From assembly GCA_024072375.1 (NCBI GenBank), contig CP099617.1, positions 3,293,001-3,357,000 of the forward strand: a DNA stretch of 64,000 nucleotides, read 5' to 3'. The position numbers and the translations under genes were made by a program. Source of the DNA: Sphingomonadaceae bacterium OTU29LAMAA1. GTDB taxonomy: Bacteria > Pseudomonadota > Alphaproteobacteria > Sphingomonadales > Sphingomonadaceae. Below the pieces are notes generated by a model, which saw nothing but the letters and a program-made list of their open reading frames with translations, searched no databases and had not been told where the DNA came from. Positions 21,267-29,247 of the stretch are shown piece by piece; positions within the stretch are counted from its first letter, which is position 1, and each line of letters opens with the position of its first letter.

Positions 21267-22103
21267 CTACCGAAAGGCGATCCGCGCCACGACAGGGAAA
21301 TGGTCGGACGGGTAAAGCGCACCCGTGTGGCGGGTGATCGTTCGTGCGGTCAACGGGCGGAAACCGCGGGTCAAAATCCAGTCGATGCGGCGATCGGGTT
21401 TGCCGGTGAAGTCGTGGAAGGTGAGCGGTGGGCCTTTGGGCGCGCGGACGGATTGCCAGACATCCTTGAGCGCGGCTGTCAGGGTGGCGTGGGCCTTCGT
21501 GTCGGGGGTGGTGTTGAAATCGCCGGTCAGGACCACGGGATCGTTCGCGGCGATATCCGGCAGGCGGGCGACGATCAACGCGGCGGCCTTTTCGCGGGCG
21601 GCTTCGTCCTCCAAACGGTAGGGGAAATGGGTGTTGAGCGCCACGAAGCGGCGTCCATCGCGGGTCTGGAAGCGGCCCCATGTCACCATCCGCGGCAGCG
21701 GGTGGCCCCAGGTGATGCTGCCGGGAAGGTCGGGCGTGTCCGACAGCCAGAAGTCGCCCTGCGCCAGCAAAGTCAGCCGGTCGGGGCGATAGAAGATGCC
21801 CATATGCTCGTCGGCATGGCCGCCGCGGCGATCGCGACCGAACCAGCGGTAGCGCGGCAGCGCGCGGACGATGTCGTCGCCCTGGGACTGGAACAGTTCC
21901 TGCGTGCCGAACAGATCGGGATCGGCGGCAGCGACCGTCTGCGCGAACAATGCGCGGCGGTGCGGCCAGTCGTTGGCGCCGTCCGAAGCCATGGGCAGAC
22001 GGACGTTGAAGGTCATGATGGTGAGCGTCTGCGCGGGCTTCACTGCACCGGTCAGCGGCAGTGTCATGACCCCGGCAAGCATCGCGCGGCGGGAAAGGTT
22101 CAT
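21267..22103 (-). CDS. Endonuclease/exonuclease/phosphatase family protein, exported
   Basis: A 278-residue DNase I-fold hydrolase. It starts with a twin-arginine-like signal (MNLSRRAMLAGVMTLPLTGA), so is likely outside the cytoplasm. Core motifs: TIMTFNVRLPM, FGTQELFQSQ, HTHFPYR-type LNTHFPYR, VLTGDFNTTPD and SDHFPVVARI. Such proteins act on nucleic acids, phospholipids or inositol phosphates; the substrate is unknown. Its ATG overlaps the rpoN stop by four bases, so it is translationally coupled to rpoN although unrelated in function. Confidence 0.85.
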   Translation of the reverse strand: MNLSRRAMLAGVMTLPLTGAVKPAQTLTIMTFNVRLPMASDGANDWPHRRALFAQTVAAADPDLFGTQELFQSQGDDIVRALPRYRWFGRDRRGGHADEHMGIFYRPDRLTLLAQGDFWLSDTPDLPGSITWGHPLPRMVTWGRFQTRDGRRFVALNTHFPYRLEDEAAREKAAALIVARLPDIAANDPVVLTGDFNTTPDTKAHATLTAALKDVWQSVRAPKGPPLTFHDFTGKPDRRIDWILTRGFRPLTARTITRHTGALYPSDHFPVVARIAFR

Positions 22104-23578
22104 GCCCCTTCCAACGTGCGCGCGCGGCGGCGCTGGACCGAACTGCCGATGCCCATCGCCTCACGGTATTTGGCGACAGTGCGACGGGCTATGTCGAAGC
22201 CCTTGGCCTGCAGCAATTCGACCAATGTGTCGTCGGACAGGATCTTGGCTCCCTCATTGGCAATGAGCGCGCGGATCGCGCTTTTCACTGCCTCGGCAGA
22301 TACGGCATCGCCACCGTCGGCGGACTGGATGGCGCTGGTGAAGAAATATTTCAGCTCGAAGACGCCGCGCGCGCAGCTCAGATATTTGTTGCTCGTCACG
22401 CGGCTGACGGTGGATTCGTGCATCTCGATCGCGTCCGCCACGCGTGCGAGCGTCATCGGCTTCAGGTGCGCGACGCCCTTCAGAAAAAACGCCTCCTGCT
22501 GCTTCACGATCTCGGCAGCGACCTTGATGATCGTGCGCTGGCGCTGGTCGAGGGCCTTGATCAGCCAGTTGGCGCTGGCGAGCGCGTCGGACAGCCAGGC
22601 CTTGGACGCCTTGTCCTGCGGGCCGTGGCTGAGTTCGTGGTAATAGCGGCGGTTGACGAGGACGCGGGGCAGGGTGGCGGCGTTGAGTTCGATGCCCCAG
22701 CCGGTCTTGGTCTTCTGGACGAACAGGTCGGGCGTCACCGCCAGCGCGGGTTCGCCACCGTAGCGGCAGCCGGGCTTGGGATCGTAGCCGCGCAGTTCGC
22801 GGATCATGTCCGCCATATCTTCGTCGTCGACGCCGCACATGCGTTTGAGCCGCGTCAGGTCACCGCGCGCGAGCAGGTCGAGATTGTCGATCAGCCGCGC
22901 CATGCAGGGGTCGTAGCGGTCCGCCTCGCGCGCCTGCAACGCGATGCACTCGGCGAGGTCGCGTGCGCCGACGCCGGTGGGATCGAGCGTCTGGATGAGC
23001 GTCAGGACATGCTCCACGCGCGCCTGCGACGTGCCGAGCCGCGTGGCGATGTCGAGCAGGGATGCGGTGAGATAACCCGCCTCGTCGATCTGGTCGATCA
23101 GATGCTGGGCGATGAACCAGTCGGCGCCATCGACCACCGCGCCGGCCTGAGCAAGGAGATGGTCGCCGAGCGTGCCATCGCGTTGCGCGAAGGAATCGAA
23201 GTCGAGGTCTTCGCCTCCCAAGCTGCTGCCGCCACTGCCCCCGGTCATCGACAGCGCGCCGTCGAAGCCGCCGCCGCCGTCCGCGACGCTGTCCTGCTGG
23301 TGGCTTTCGGTCGCATAGTCGACGTCGATCGGGTCGGCGGTCGCGGTGCCGCCGATCAGGTCGTCCGCACCCGCGGGTTCTTCGCGCTCGACGCGTTCGG
23401 GCCGGATGACCTCGTCGGTCTGCGCCGCTTCGAGCAGCGGGTTCTTCTCGACCTCTTCGGCGATGAAGCCTTCGATCTCGAGGTTGGACAGCGCGAGCAG
23501 CTTGATCGCCTGCTGCAATTGCGGCGTCATCACCAGCGATTGCGACTGGCGGATATCGAGGCGCGGGGCGAGGCTCAT
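22100..23578 (-). CDS. rpoN: RNA polymerase sigma-54 factor
   Basis: A 492-residue sigma factor that needs an AAA+ activator. Region I is Gln/Leu-rich at the N-terminus (PRLDIRQSQSLVMTPQLQQA then IKLLALSNLEIEGFI), region II is acidic (EEPAGADDLIGGTATADPID), and region III ends with the helix-turn-helix and the RpoN box ARRTVAKYRE at the C-terminus. Complete length. It lies downstream of lptB, a frequent order in Proteobacteria, but with 176 bp and a paired repeat between. Confidence 0.95.
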   Translation of the reverse strand: MSLAPRLDIRQSQSLVMTPQLQQAIKLLALSNLEIEGFIAEEVEKNPLLEAAQTDEVIRPERVEREEPAGADDLIGGTATADPIDVDYATESHQQDSVADGGGGFDGALSMTGGSGGSSLGGEDLDFDSFAQRDGTLGDHLLAQAGAVVDGADWFIAQHLIDQIDEAGYLTASLLDIATRLGTSQARVEHVLTLIQTLDPTGVGARDLAECIALQAREADRYDPCMARLIDNLDLLARGDLTRLKRMCGVDDEDMADMIRELRGYDPKPGCRYGGEPALAVTPDLFVQKTKTGWGIELNAATLPRVLVNRRYYHELSHGPQDKASKAWLSDALASANWLIKALDQRQRTIIKVAAEIVKQQEAFFLKGVAHLKPMTLARVADAIEMHESTVSRVTSNKYLSCARGVFELKYFFTSAIQSADGGDAVSAEAVKSAIRALIANEGAKILSDDTLVELLQAKGFDIARRTVAKYREAMGIGSSVQRRRARTLEGA

Positions 23579-23590
23579 GCGGCGCGCAAA

Positions 23591-23730
23591 GCCCTCCCCC
23601 GCCAGGGGGAGGTGGCAGCCGTCAGGCTGACGGAGGGGGAGGACGGCAATGAACTTTGTCGGAGGGGGCGTCGCTTACCTCCCCCTCCGTCACCGCTTCG
23701 CGGCGCCACCTCCCCCTTGCGGGCGAGGGC
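23591..23730. repeat. Paired repeat, family E
   Basis: Left half GCCCTCCCCCGCCAGGGGG with AGGTGGC faces right half GCCACCTCCCCCTTGCGGGC with GAGGGC; an inner pair GACGGAGGGGGAG and CTCCCCCTCCGTC also matches. It fills most of the gap between lptB and rpoN, so it may weaken read-through or act as an RNA processing site. Confidence 0.75.
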
Positions 23731-23754
23731 CAAGGTAGATGATCGACCCATACC

Positions 23755-24534
23755 CTACAGCGAGAAGCCCTCGCCCAGATACAGGCGGCGGACGTTGGCG
23801 TCGGCCACCAGTTCTTCGGGCGATCCTGCGAACAGCACGCGGCCGTCGTAGATGATGTAGGCGCGATCGACGATGTCGAGCGTTTCGCGGACGTTATGGT
23901 CGGTGATCAGCACGCCGATGTCGCGGCGCTTGAGGTCTTTGACCAGATCGCGGATGTCGGCGATCGAGATCGGGTCGATGCCGGCGAACGGTTCGTCAAG
24001 CAGCATGATCGACGGATCCGCCGCCAGCGCGCGGGCGATCTCTGCCCGGCGACGCTCGCCGCCCGACAATGCCATCGCCGGGCTGGAGCGCAACCGGGTG
24101 AGGCCGAATTCGTCGAGCAGCTTGTCGAGCTTGGCGGGACGCGCCGAGGCATCCGGTTCGGAGAGTTCGAGCACCGAGGCTATGTTCTTTTCGATCGACA
24201 GGCCGCGGAAGATGCTGGTTTCCTGCGGCAGGTAGCCGAGGCCGAGGATCGCCCGACGGTACATCGGCAGCTTGGTGATGTCTTCGCCGTCGAGCATGAT
24301 CCGGCCCGAATCGGGCTTCACCAGCCCCATCACCGAATAGAAGCACGTCGTCTTGCCGGCGCCGTTGGGGCCGAGCAGGCCGACCACCTCGCCGCGATCG
24401 ACCGACACCGACACGTCGGTAAGGACGATGCGCTTGTCATAGGATTTGGCGATCGAGATCGCCTGCAGGCCGCGGTTGACTGGCGGTTCGTGGATCGCCT
24501 CGGCGGTTTGCAGGTCGGAAACGGCGGCGTCCAT
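23755..24534 (-). CDS. lptB: LPS export ABC transporter ATP-binding protein LptB
   Basis: LptB drives lipopolysaccharide (or an equivalent glycolipid) from inner to outer membrane with LptFG. The 259-residue ATPase has Walker A GPNGAGKTT, Q-loop LPQETSIFRGL, signature LSGGERRRAEIARAL, Walker B IMLLDEPFAGIDP and H-loop LITDHNVRETL. GPNGAGKTTCFYSVMGLVKP and PDSG are typical of LptB. The ATG at 24534 is preferred to a TTG seven codons earlier. An N-terminal extension of about 27 residues precedes the ATPase domain. Confidence 0.95.
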   Translation of the reverse strand: MDAAVSDLQTAEAIHEPPVNRGLQAISIAKSYDKRIVLTDVSVSVDRGEVVGLLGPNGAGKTTCFYSVMGLVKPDSGRIMLDGEDITKLPMYRRAILGLGYLPQETSIFRGLSIEKNIASVLELSEPDASARPAKLDKLLDEFGLTRLRSSPAMALSGGERRRAEIARALAADPSIMLLDEPFAGIDPISIADIRDLVKDLKRRDIGVLITDHNVRETLDIVDRAYIIYDGRVLFAGSPEELVADANVRRLYLGEGFSL

Positions 24535-24680
24535 GGGCGTGATGCCTCGCAGCAATAGGTTACCGAACTCCTGCCTTGGCAGGGTTCGTGCATGGGATGC
24601 GTCATGGCGCGCGCAGGCGACGGAGGGAAGCCCCTTCCGACGAGATGCGGGATGGCTGCGGTGATGTGGGCGCGCGGTCG

Positions 24681-24703
24681 CCCTCCCCCCTGCGGGGGGA
24701 GGG
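24681..24703. terminator. GC hairpin right after lptA
   Basis: Stem CCCTCCCCCC and GGGGGGAGGG with loop TGC, abutting the lptA stop codon at 24704-24706. It is similar to the hairpins at 14256 and 23591 and may attenuate transcription between lptA and lptB. No T-run. Confidence 0.5.
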
Positions 24704-25231
24704 TTAGTTGCGCTTGGGTACGGAGAAGGTGCCGGTCACCCGACCGCCGGGGCTCGCCGACGTGGTGCCCCCGGTCGCGCCGCTCGATCCGCGCACGGAC
24801 GATCCGTCGATCACCGCACGTCCGGTGTCGAGATTGATCGTCAGGCGACCGCCGTTGACGGTGTTGCCGCCCTGGGTCAGTGTCACCGCACCCAGCATGG
24901 TGATGACGCGGCGATTGAGATCGTAGATCGCGAACTGACTTCTGGCGGTCTGATCGGGCCGACGGACAGTGACACCGCCACTCGCATCGAGGCGCGACAC
25001 CTGCGGGTTCCCGCCAACCACCTGGCCGGTATAGCTGACGGTCATCCGTGCGGCATTGAGCGTCATCGCCGCCTGCTTGACCGAGACGTTGCCCGACAGC
25101 ACGGCACGGTTCGCCTTGTCCTGCAATTCGATGTTGTCCGCGCCGAAATCGATCGGCGCGTTCGAATTATGGGCCGTCTGGGCAGCCAGGGGAGCCGCGA
25201 CGAGCAGGGCGAGAGGAATGAGCGAGCGCAT
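24704..25231 (-). CDS. lptA: LPS transport periplasmic protein LptA
   Basis: A 175-residue periplasmic OstA-fold protein that bridges LptC and LptD. A signal peptide (MRSLIPLALLVAAPLAAQTA) is followed by PIDFGADNIELQDKANRAVL and SGNVSVKQAAMTLNA, the repeating beta-jellyroll pattern of OstA. Start MRSLIP is 5 bp after the lptC stop. The tail (SGATGGTTSASPGGRV) is Gly/Ser-rich. Confidence 0.92.
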   Translation of the reverse strand: MRSLIPLALLVAAPLAAQTAHNSNAPIDFGADNIELQDKANRAVLSGNVSVKQAAMTLNAARMTVSYTGQVVGGNPQVSRLDASGGVTVRRPDQTARSQFAIYDLNRRVITMLGAVTLTQGGNTVNGGRLTINLDTGRAVIDGSSVRGSSGATGGTTSASPGGRVTGTFSVPKRN

Positions 25232-25236
25232 GGCGG

Positions 25237-25878
25237 CTATTTCGTGCGTCCGGGGACGAACCGCAAGCGGGCATTGCCGCTGAGCCGCACGGTGCGTCCC
25301 TCGAGATCCGCGTTGAGCGTATTCGCGCTGAAATTGCCCTGCGGCACGGTGCCGGTGACCTTGCCCTGACTGCTCATCGTTCGCGATTTGAGATCGATCG
25401 TCGCATCGCTGGTATCGAGGCGATAGCCATTGGCGGTGCGAAACGCGATCGGGCCGTCGACCTTCATCTGTTCGCTGTTGAGGTCGTAGCGTCCCTGATC
25501 GGCGCGCAACGTCGCGGGGCCGTCCTCCAGCTCGAGGTCGGCGGCCATGCCGTTGATCTGGACGATCGGCACGCTGCTGCTCTGTTGCACCGCCGACCCG
25601 GCGTTGAGCGCGAAGGCCTGCCCCTTGTCGTCCTGCCCGCGATAGGTGGCGGACTGAAGCTTCATCCGCTCCTTCGCGACCTCGACCTTGTTCTTGTCGA
25701 GAACGAACGACACTTCGTTGCTCGCCGTCAGCGGTGCCATCACGAGAAATGCCATCAGCACGCCGATGCCGACGGGAAGACCGGTGTTGAGCGAGGCGAC
25801 GAACCGGTCGTGGCGTCCGCCGGGGGCGGCCCAGCGCTGGCGCGCCGAACGCACGCGTTGCGCGACGGCGGAACTCAT
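25237..25878 (-). CDS. lptC: LPS export protein LptC
   Basis: A 213-residue bitopic inner-membrane protein, with one helix (about residues 33-53, LPVGIGVLMAFLVMAPL) and a periplasmic OstA-like jellyroll (ATLRADQGRYDLNSEQM, YRLDTSDATIDLKSRTM). It anchors LptB2FG to LptA. Position directly before lptA and after rnd is standard for Alphaproteobacteria. Confidence 0.9.
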   Translation of the reverse strand: MSSAVAQRVRSARQRWAAPGGRHDRFVASLNTGLPVGIGVLMAFLVMAPLTASNEVSFVLDKNKVEVAKERMKLQSATYRGQDDKGQAFALNAGSAVQQSSSVPIVQINGMAADLELEDGPATLRADQGRYDLNSEQMKVDGPIAFRTANGYRLDTSDATIDLKSRTMSSQGKVTGTVPQGNFSANTLNADLEGRTVRLSGNARLRFVPGRTK

Positions 25879-25935
25879 GCGCTTCTACCGGTCAGGGCCG
25901 ACACGAGCTGGCGCGGGTCTGGCGCGGGTGACGAT

Positions 25936-26556
25936 TCAGGCATGGGCGAAGATGTCGATGTCGGGCCACCCGGCAAGGTCGAGCGCGGCGCGGGTCGGCA
26001 GGAAGTCGAAGCATGCCTGCGCCATTTCCATCCGGCCTTCGCGAATCAGGCGACGGTTCAGTTCGGCCTGCAGTCGATGCAGGAAGCGGACGTCGCTGGC
26101 GGCGTAGTCCTTTTGCGCATCCGACAGTTCGGGCGATCCCCAGTCGGACGATTGCTGCTGCTTGCTGAGTTCCTGACCCAGCAATTCGCGGACCAGTTCC
26201 TTCAATCCGTGACGATCGGTGTAGGTGCGGATCAGGCGCGATGCGATCTTCGTATCGTACGCCGGACCGGCGACGATACCCAGATAATGCTGGAGCGCGG
26301 CGATGTCGAAACGGCCGTAATGATACAGCTTCACCCGGCCGGGATCAGCGAGCAGCGCCTTCAGATTGGGTGCGGCATAGTCGCTGCCTGGGCCGAACCG
26401 AACGAGGTGTTCGTCGGGCCCGCCATCGGACAATTGCACCACACACAGACGGTCGCGTGGCGTGATGAGACCCATCGTCTCGGTATCGACGGCGATGGAG
26501 GCGCCGGGAGCGAAGACGTCGGCGGGGAGGTCTTCCTCGTGGAAGTGTACGGTCAT
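25936..26556 (-). CDS. rnd: Ribonuclease D, short form
   Basis: A 206-residue 3'-5' exoribonuclease that trims tRNA precursors. DEDDy motifs: ExoI AVDTETMGL, ExoII YHYGRFDIAAL, ExoIII YAASDVRFLHRL. Only the catalytic domain is present; the HRDC domains of E. coli RNase D (about 375 residues) are absent, which is the common alphaproteobacterial short form. It is the first gene of the rnd-lptC-lptA-lptB-rpoN block. Confidence 0.92.
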   Translation of the reverse strand: MTVHFHEEDLPADVFAPGASIAVDTETMGLITPRDRLCVVQLSDGGPDEHLVRFGPGSDYAAPNLKALLADPGRVKLYHYGRFDIAALQHYLGIVAGPAYDTKIASRLIRTYTDRHGLKELVRELLGQELSKQQQSSDWGSPELSDAQKDYAASDVRFLHRLQAELNRRLIREGRMEMAQACFDFLPTRAALDLAGWPDIDIFAHA

Positions 26557-26864
26557 GGCGACGCCCTACGCCGCAACGCCGGATCGCTCAATGATTTAAG
26601 CGCGACGGTAGAACCGATGTGAACCAGAGGCGGGTGCGCGATGGGCAAAAAGGGCGCTTTGATGGCAATGGGTTCGCCGGTGGTCGGTGATCACCACGAA
26701 CTGGTCGAAAGATACGACGAATTTGTTCGCGACGACTTGTTTTCTGCGCTATGACGAGTCCCAAGGCGCAATAGGTTTCGCGCCCGAGGGCTCGCGTTCG
26801 TCGTCCGGCGCACGGGTTCTTGTCACGGATTGGATGCGGGCGAACCGGGAAGACGAACAGGGTT
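26557..26864. other. Upstream/5' leader region of the double cold-shock gene
   Basis: A gene-free stretch of 308 bp between divergent rnd and the cold-shock gene. Compared with flanks it has AT-richer patches (ACGAATTTGTTCG near 26710, TTGTTTTCTGCGCTATGACG near 26740), and GGTGATCACC palindrome near 26687. Long 5' untranslated leaders are usual for cold-shock mRNAs; the promoter and rnd promoter must both be here. No gene seen. Confidence 0.5.
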
Positions 26865-27722
26865 ATGGGTTACGACAAAGGTGGCCGCGGCAATCGTGGC
26901 GGACGTGGTCGCGACAAGCGCGATGATTTCGGCGGCGGCAGCAGCGACTTCGGTGGCGGCAGCAGCTTCGGCGGTGGTGGTTTCGGTGGCGGCGGCTTCG
27001 GCGGCGGTGACCGCGGCGGCTTCGGTGGCGGCAGCAGCTTCGGCGGCGGTGGCGGTGATCGCGGCGGATTCGGCGGCGGCGGCGGCGGCTTCCGTGGCGG
27101 CGGCGGCGGCGGTTTCGGCGGCGGCGGCGGCGGTGGTGGCGGCTTCAGCGGCGGCGGCCGCGGCATGCCCCCGCAGGTCGTTGGCGAAGGCACCGGCGTG
27201 GTCAAGTTCTTCAACGCGCAGAAGGGCTTCGGCTTCGTAGTCCGCGATGACGGCGGCGAAGACGTGTTCGTGCACATCTCGGCCGTCGAACAGGCCGGCA
27301 TGAGCGCGCTCGCAGAAGGTCAGCCGCTTGGCTTCACCCTCGTCGATCGCGGCGGCCGTATCTCGGCGACCGAACTGAAGATCGATGGCGAGCCGATGGC
27401 CGTGTCCGAGCGCGCTCCCCGCGAGCCGCGCGAAGGTGGCTTCGGCGACCGCGGTCCGCGTCCGGGCGGTGCTGGTGGCGCCGGTGGCGCGCCGCAGCGT
27501 CAGCTGACCGGTGAGAAGGCAACGGGTACCGTCAAATTCTTCAACGCGATGAAGGGCTTCGGCTTCATTCAGCGCGATGACGGACAGCCCGATGCATTCG
27601 TGCACATCTCGGCCGTCGAGCGCGCCGGCATGTCCACGCTGAACGAGGGCGACAAGCTCCAGTTCGAACTCGAGGTCGACCGTCGCGGCAAGTACGCCGC
27701 GGTAAATCTGTCGGCCGCGTAA
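26865..27722 (+). CDS. Cold-shock protein with glycine-rich N-terminus and two CSD domains
   Basis: A 285-residue single-stranded nucleic-acid binder. Residues 1-100 are a low-complexity Gly/Ser/Phe/Arg tract made of GGG, FGGG and RGG units after MGYDKGGRGNRGGRGRDKRD. Two cold-shock domains follow: TGVVKFFNAQKGFGFVVRDD with VFVHISAVEQAG, and TGTVKFFNAMKGFGFIQRDD with AFVHISAVERAG; both keep the RNP1 (KGFGF) and RNP2 (VFVHIS/AFVHIS) motifs. A Pro/Gly linker separates them. Most bacterial Csp are single 70-residue domains, so this is a fused RNA chaperone. ATG 26865 chosen as the start of the basic segment. A strong terminator follows. Confidence 0.92.
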   Translation: MGYDKGGRGNRGGRGRDKRDDFGGGSSDFGGGSSFGGGGFGGGGFGGGDRGGFGGGSSFGGGGGDRGGFGGGGGGFRGGGGGGFGGGGGGGGGFSGGGRGMPPQVVGEGTGVVKFFNAQKGFGFVVRDDGGEDVFVHISAVEQAGMSALAEGQPLGFTLVDRGGRISATELKIDGEPMAVSERAPREPREGGFGDRGPRPGGAGGAGGAPQRQLTGEKATGTVKFFNAMKGFGFIQRDDGQPDAFVHISAVERAGMSTLNEGDKLQFELEVDRRGKYAAVNLSAA

Positions 27723-27743
27723 GCTTCCCTGATTCGCCAACGA

Positions 27744-27787
27744 AAGGCCCGGCCCCGCATCAGCGGTGCCGGGCCTTTTGCGTTTTG
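27744..27787 (+). terminator. Rho-independent terminator of the cold-shock gene
   Basis: Eleven-pair stem AAAGGCCCGGC and GCCGGGCCTTT, loop of 14 bases, followed by TTTTGCGTTTT. It is about 20 bp after the stop codon. The glutaminyl-cyclase gene downstream therefore needs its own promoter. Confidence 0.85.
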
Positions 27788-27837
27788 TGGCCGGAGATGC
27801 GAGGTCCCGGCGACATAGTTCGCGGAATGGCAGAGGA

Positions 27838-28695
27838 ATGCGTGTGGTGAAGGTGGCATTGGCGCTGGGGATCGTTGGCGTGTTCGGCGGTGTCGCATGG
27901 CAGGCGCAGCAGCCTGCGGCTCCGGCTCCGGTTACGACCGCGACCCCGGCACAACCCGCTGCGGTCGCGCCTGAAGCAGGCGTGCCGGTCTATGCGGCAA
28001 CGGTGGTCGCACGGATGCCGCATGACACCGGCGCGTTCACCGAAGGGCTGCTGTTCTGCAACGGCGCGCTGTACGAGAGCACGGGCAAGGAAGGCGCGTC
28101 GGATGTTCGCCGGGTCTCACTTACGGATGGCAAGGTGCTTGCGCGGGGTCGCATCGCGCCGGAGTTGTTCGGCGAAGGCATTGGTTGCTGGAAGAACACG
28201 CTGCTGAGCGTGACGTGGAAGACCGGCCTCGGTTTCCGCTGGACACTGCCGACACTGAAGCAGGCGGTAAAGCCGTTCCGCTATACCGGCGAGGGCTGGG
28301 GCATGACCAGCGACGCGACCGGGATCATCCTGTCAGATGGTACGCCGACGCTGCGCCGCATGGACCCGGTGAGCTTTGCCGAACGCGGCCGGATTGCGGT
28401 CACGATGAACGGCCGGCCGCTTCAGAAACTCAACGAGCTGGAATACCGGCAGGGGCGGATTCTCGCGAACATATGGATGAGCGGGTTCATCGCACGGATC
28501 GATCCCGCCACCGGCAAGGTGGACGGGCTGATCGACCTGCGGCCGCTGGTCGCGGAGATCGCGAACAGCGATCCGGACGCGGTTGCGAACGGCATCGCCT
28601 ACGACGCCGCCAGCGACCGTTTGTTCGTCACGGGCAAATACTGGCCGACGCTGTTCGAGATCAAAATCGGCGAAGAGGTTGGCCGAGCGGGCTAA
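27838..28695 (+). CDS. Glutaminyl-peptide cyclotransferase, secreted
   Basis: A 285-residue protein of the plant/bacterial glutamine cyclotransferase family (five-bladed propeller), which turns N-terminal Gln into pyroglutamate. Signal anchor MRVVKVALALGIVGVFGGVA, then a Pro/Ala linker, then RMPHDTGAFTEGLLFCNGAL, YESTGKEGASDVRRV, YTGEGWGMTSDATGIILSDG, ELEYRQGRILANIWM and NGIAYDAASDRLFVTGKYW, all family blocks. AGAGGA is almost touching the ATG at 27838, so a GTG at 27844 or 27847 may be the real start. Confidence 0.9.
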   Translation: MRVVKVALALGIVGVFGGVAWQAQQPAAPAPVTTATPAQPAAVAPEAGVPVYAATVVARMPHDTGAFTEGLLFCNGALYESTGKEGASDVRRVSLTDGKVLARGRIAPELFGEGIGCWKNTLLSVTWKTGLGFRWTLPTLKQAVKPFRYTGEGWGMTSDATGIILSDGTPTLRRMDPVSFAERGRIAVTMNGRPLQKLNELEYRQGRILANIWMSGFIARIDPATGKVDGLIDLRPLVAEIANSDPDAVANGIAYDAASDRLFVTGKYWPTLFEIKIGEEVGRAG

Positions 28696-28768
28696 GGACA
28701 ATTGCGACTTGCGATGCGACCCCGGCGCGCCTCCTTTGCGACATGTCGATCGACATTCCATCGCCTGC

Positions 28769-29155
28769 TCATGCCGTTCGTGCATAGTCTTCATCCGTGG
28801 TGGCCAGCCAGCGCTTTGCCGCATCCAGCTGCAGGAACACGCGAACGCGAGGATGGACGAGGGTTCGCTCCGCCTGTGCCTTGTTGAGGTGGCTGCCGAC
28901 GACGACCGCGGCACGCCCCGTCGTGAGGGCCATACCTCCGCGCATGATATGGACCAGCATGTCCGCCACGTCATTGGCCTGAACCGGAAATTCGAGTGAC
29001 TCGACGATGACGTTGAAATCCGGCCTGATTGCCCTTGCTTCCTGTGCCTTCGCACCGACCCGCGCGGCGAAAGGGGTGACATCTTCCGGTCGCCAGAACC
29101 CTTTGACGGTGAGGATCAGGGCATTGGCACAGGCATCATAGTCGACGTGAAACAT
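28769..29155 (-). CDS. STAS-like small protein of unknown function
   Basis: A 128-residue cytoplasmic protein, MFHVDYDACANALILTVKGF at the start, VIVESLEFPVQANDVADMLV in the middle and RVFLQLDAAKRWLATTDEDY at the end. The alternating beta/alpha pattern and the ILTVKGFW...F opening resemble SpoIIAA/STAS-like folds found in many Alphaproteobacteria. No phosphorylatable Ser in an anti-sigma context is obvious. It stands alone between the cyclotransferase (convergent) and the ligase gene. Confidence 0.6.
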   Translation of the reverse strand: MFHVDYDACANALILTVKGFWRPEDVTPFAARVGAKAQEARAIRPDFNVIVESLEFPVQANDVADMLVHIMRGGMALTTGRAAVVVGSHLNKAQAERTLVHPRVRVFLQLDAAKRWLATTDEDYARTA

Positions 29156-29247
29156 GGAGAGCGGCGCTTTCCGAAAAGATGTGCCGGCATCTTTGCCCGA
29201 CGTGCACCTGTAATCCTAGCCGGACGGCGGATATGGCGGCGATCGCT

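Noticed and set aside
26823..27740. Ala/Thr-rich frame opposite the cold-shock gene
   Set aside because: Mirror of the GGC/GGT repeats that encode glycine; no likely gene.
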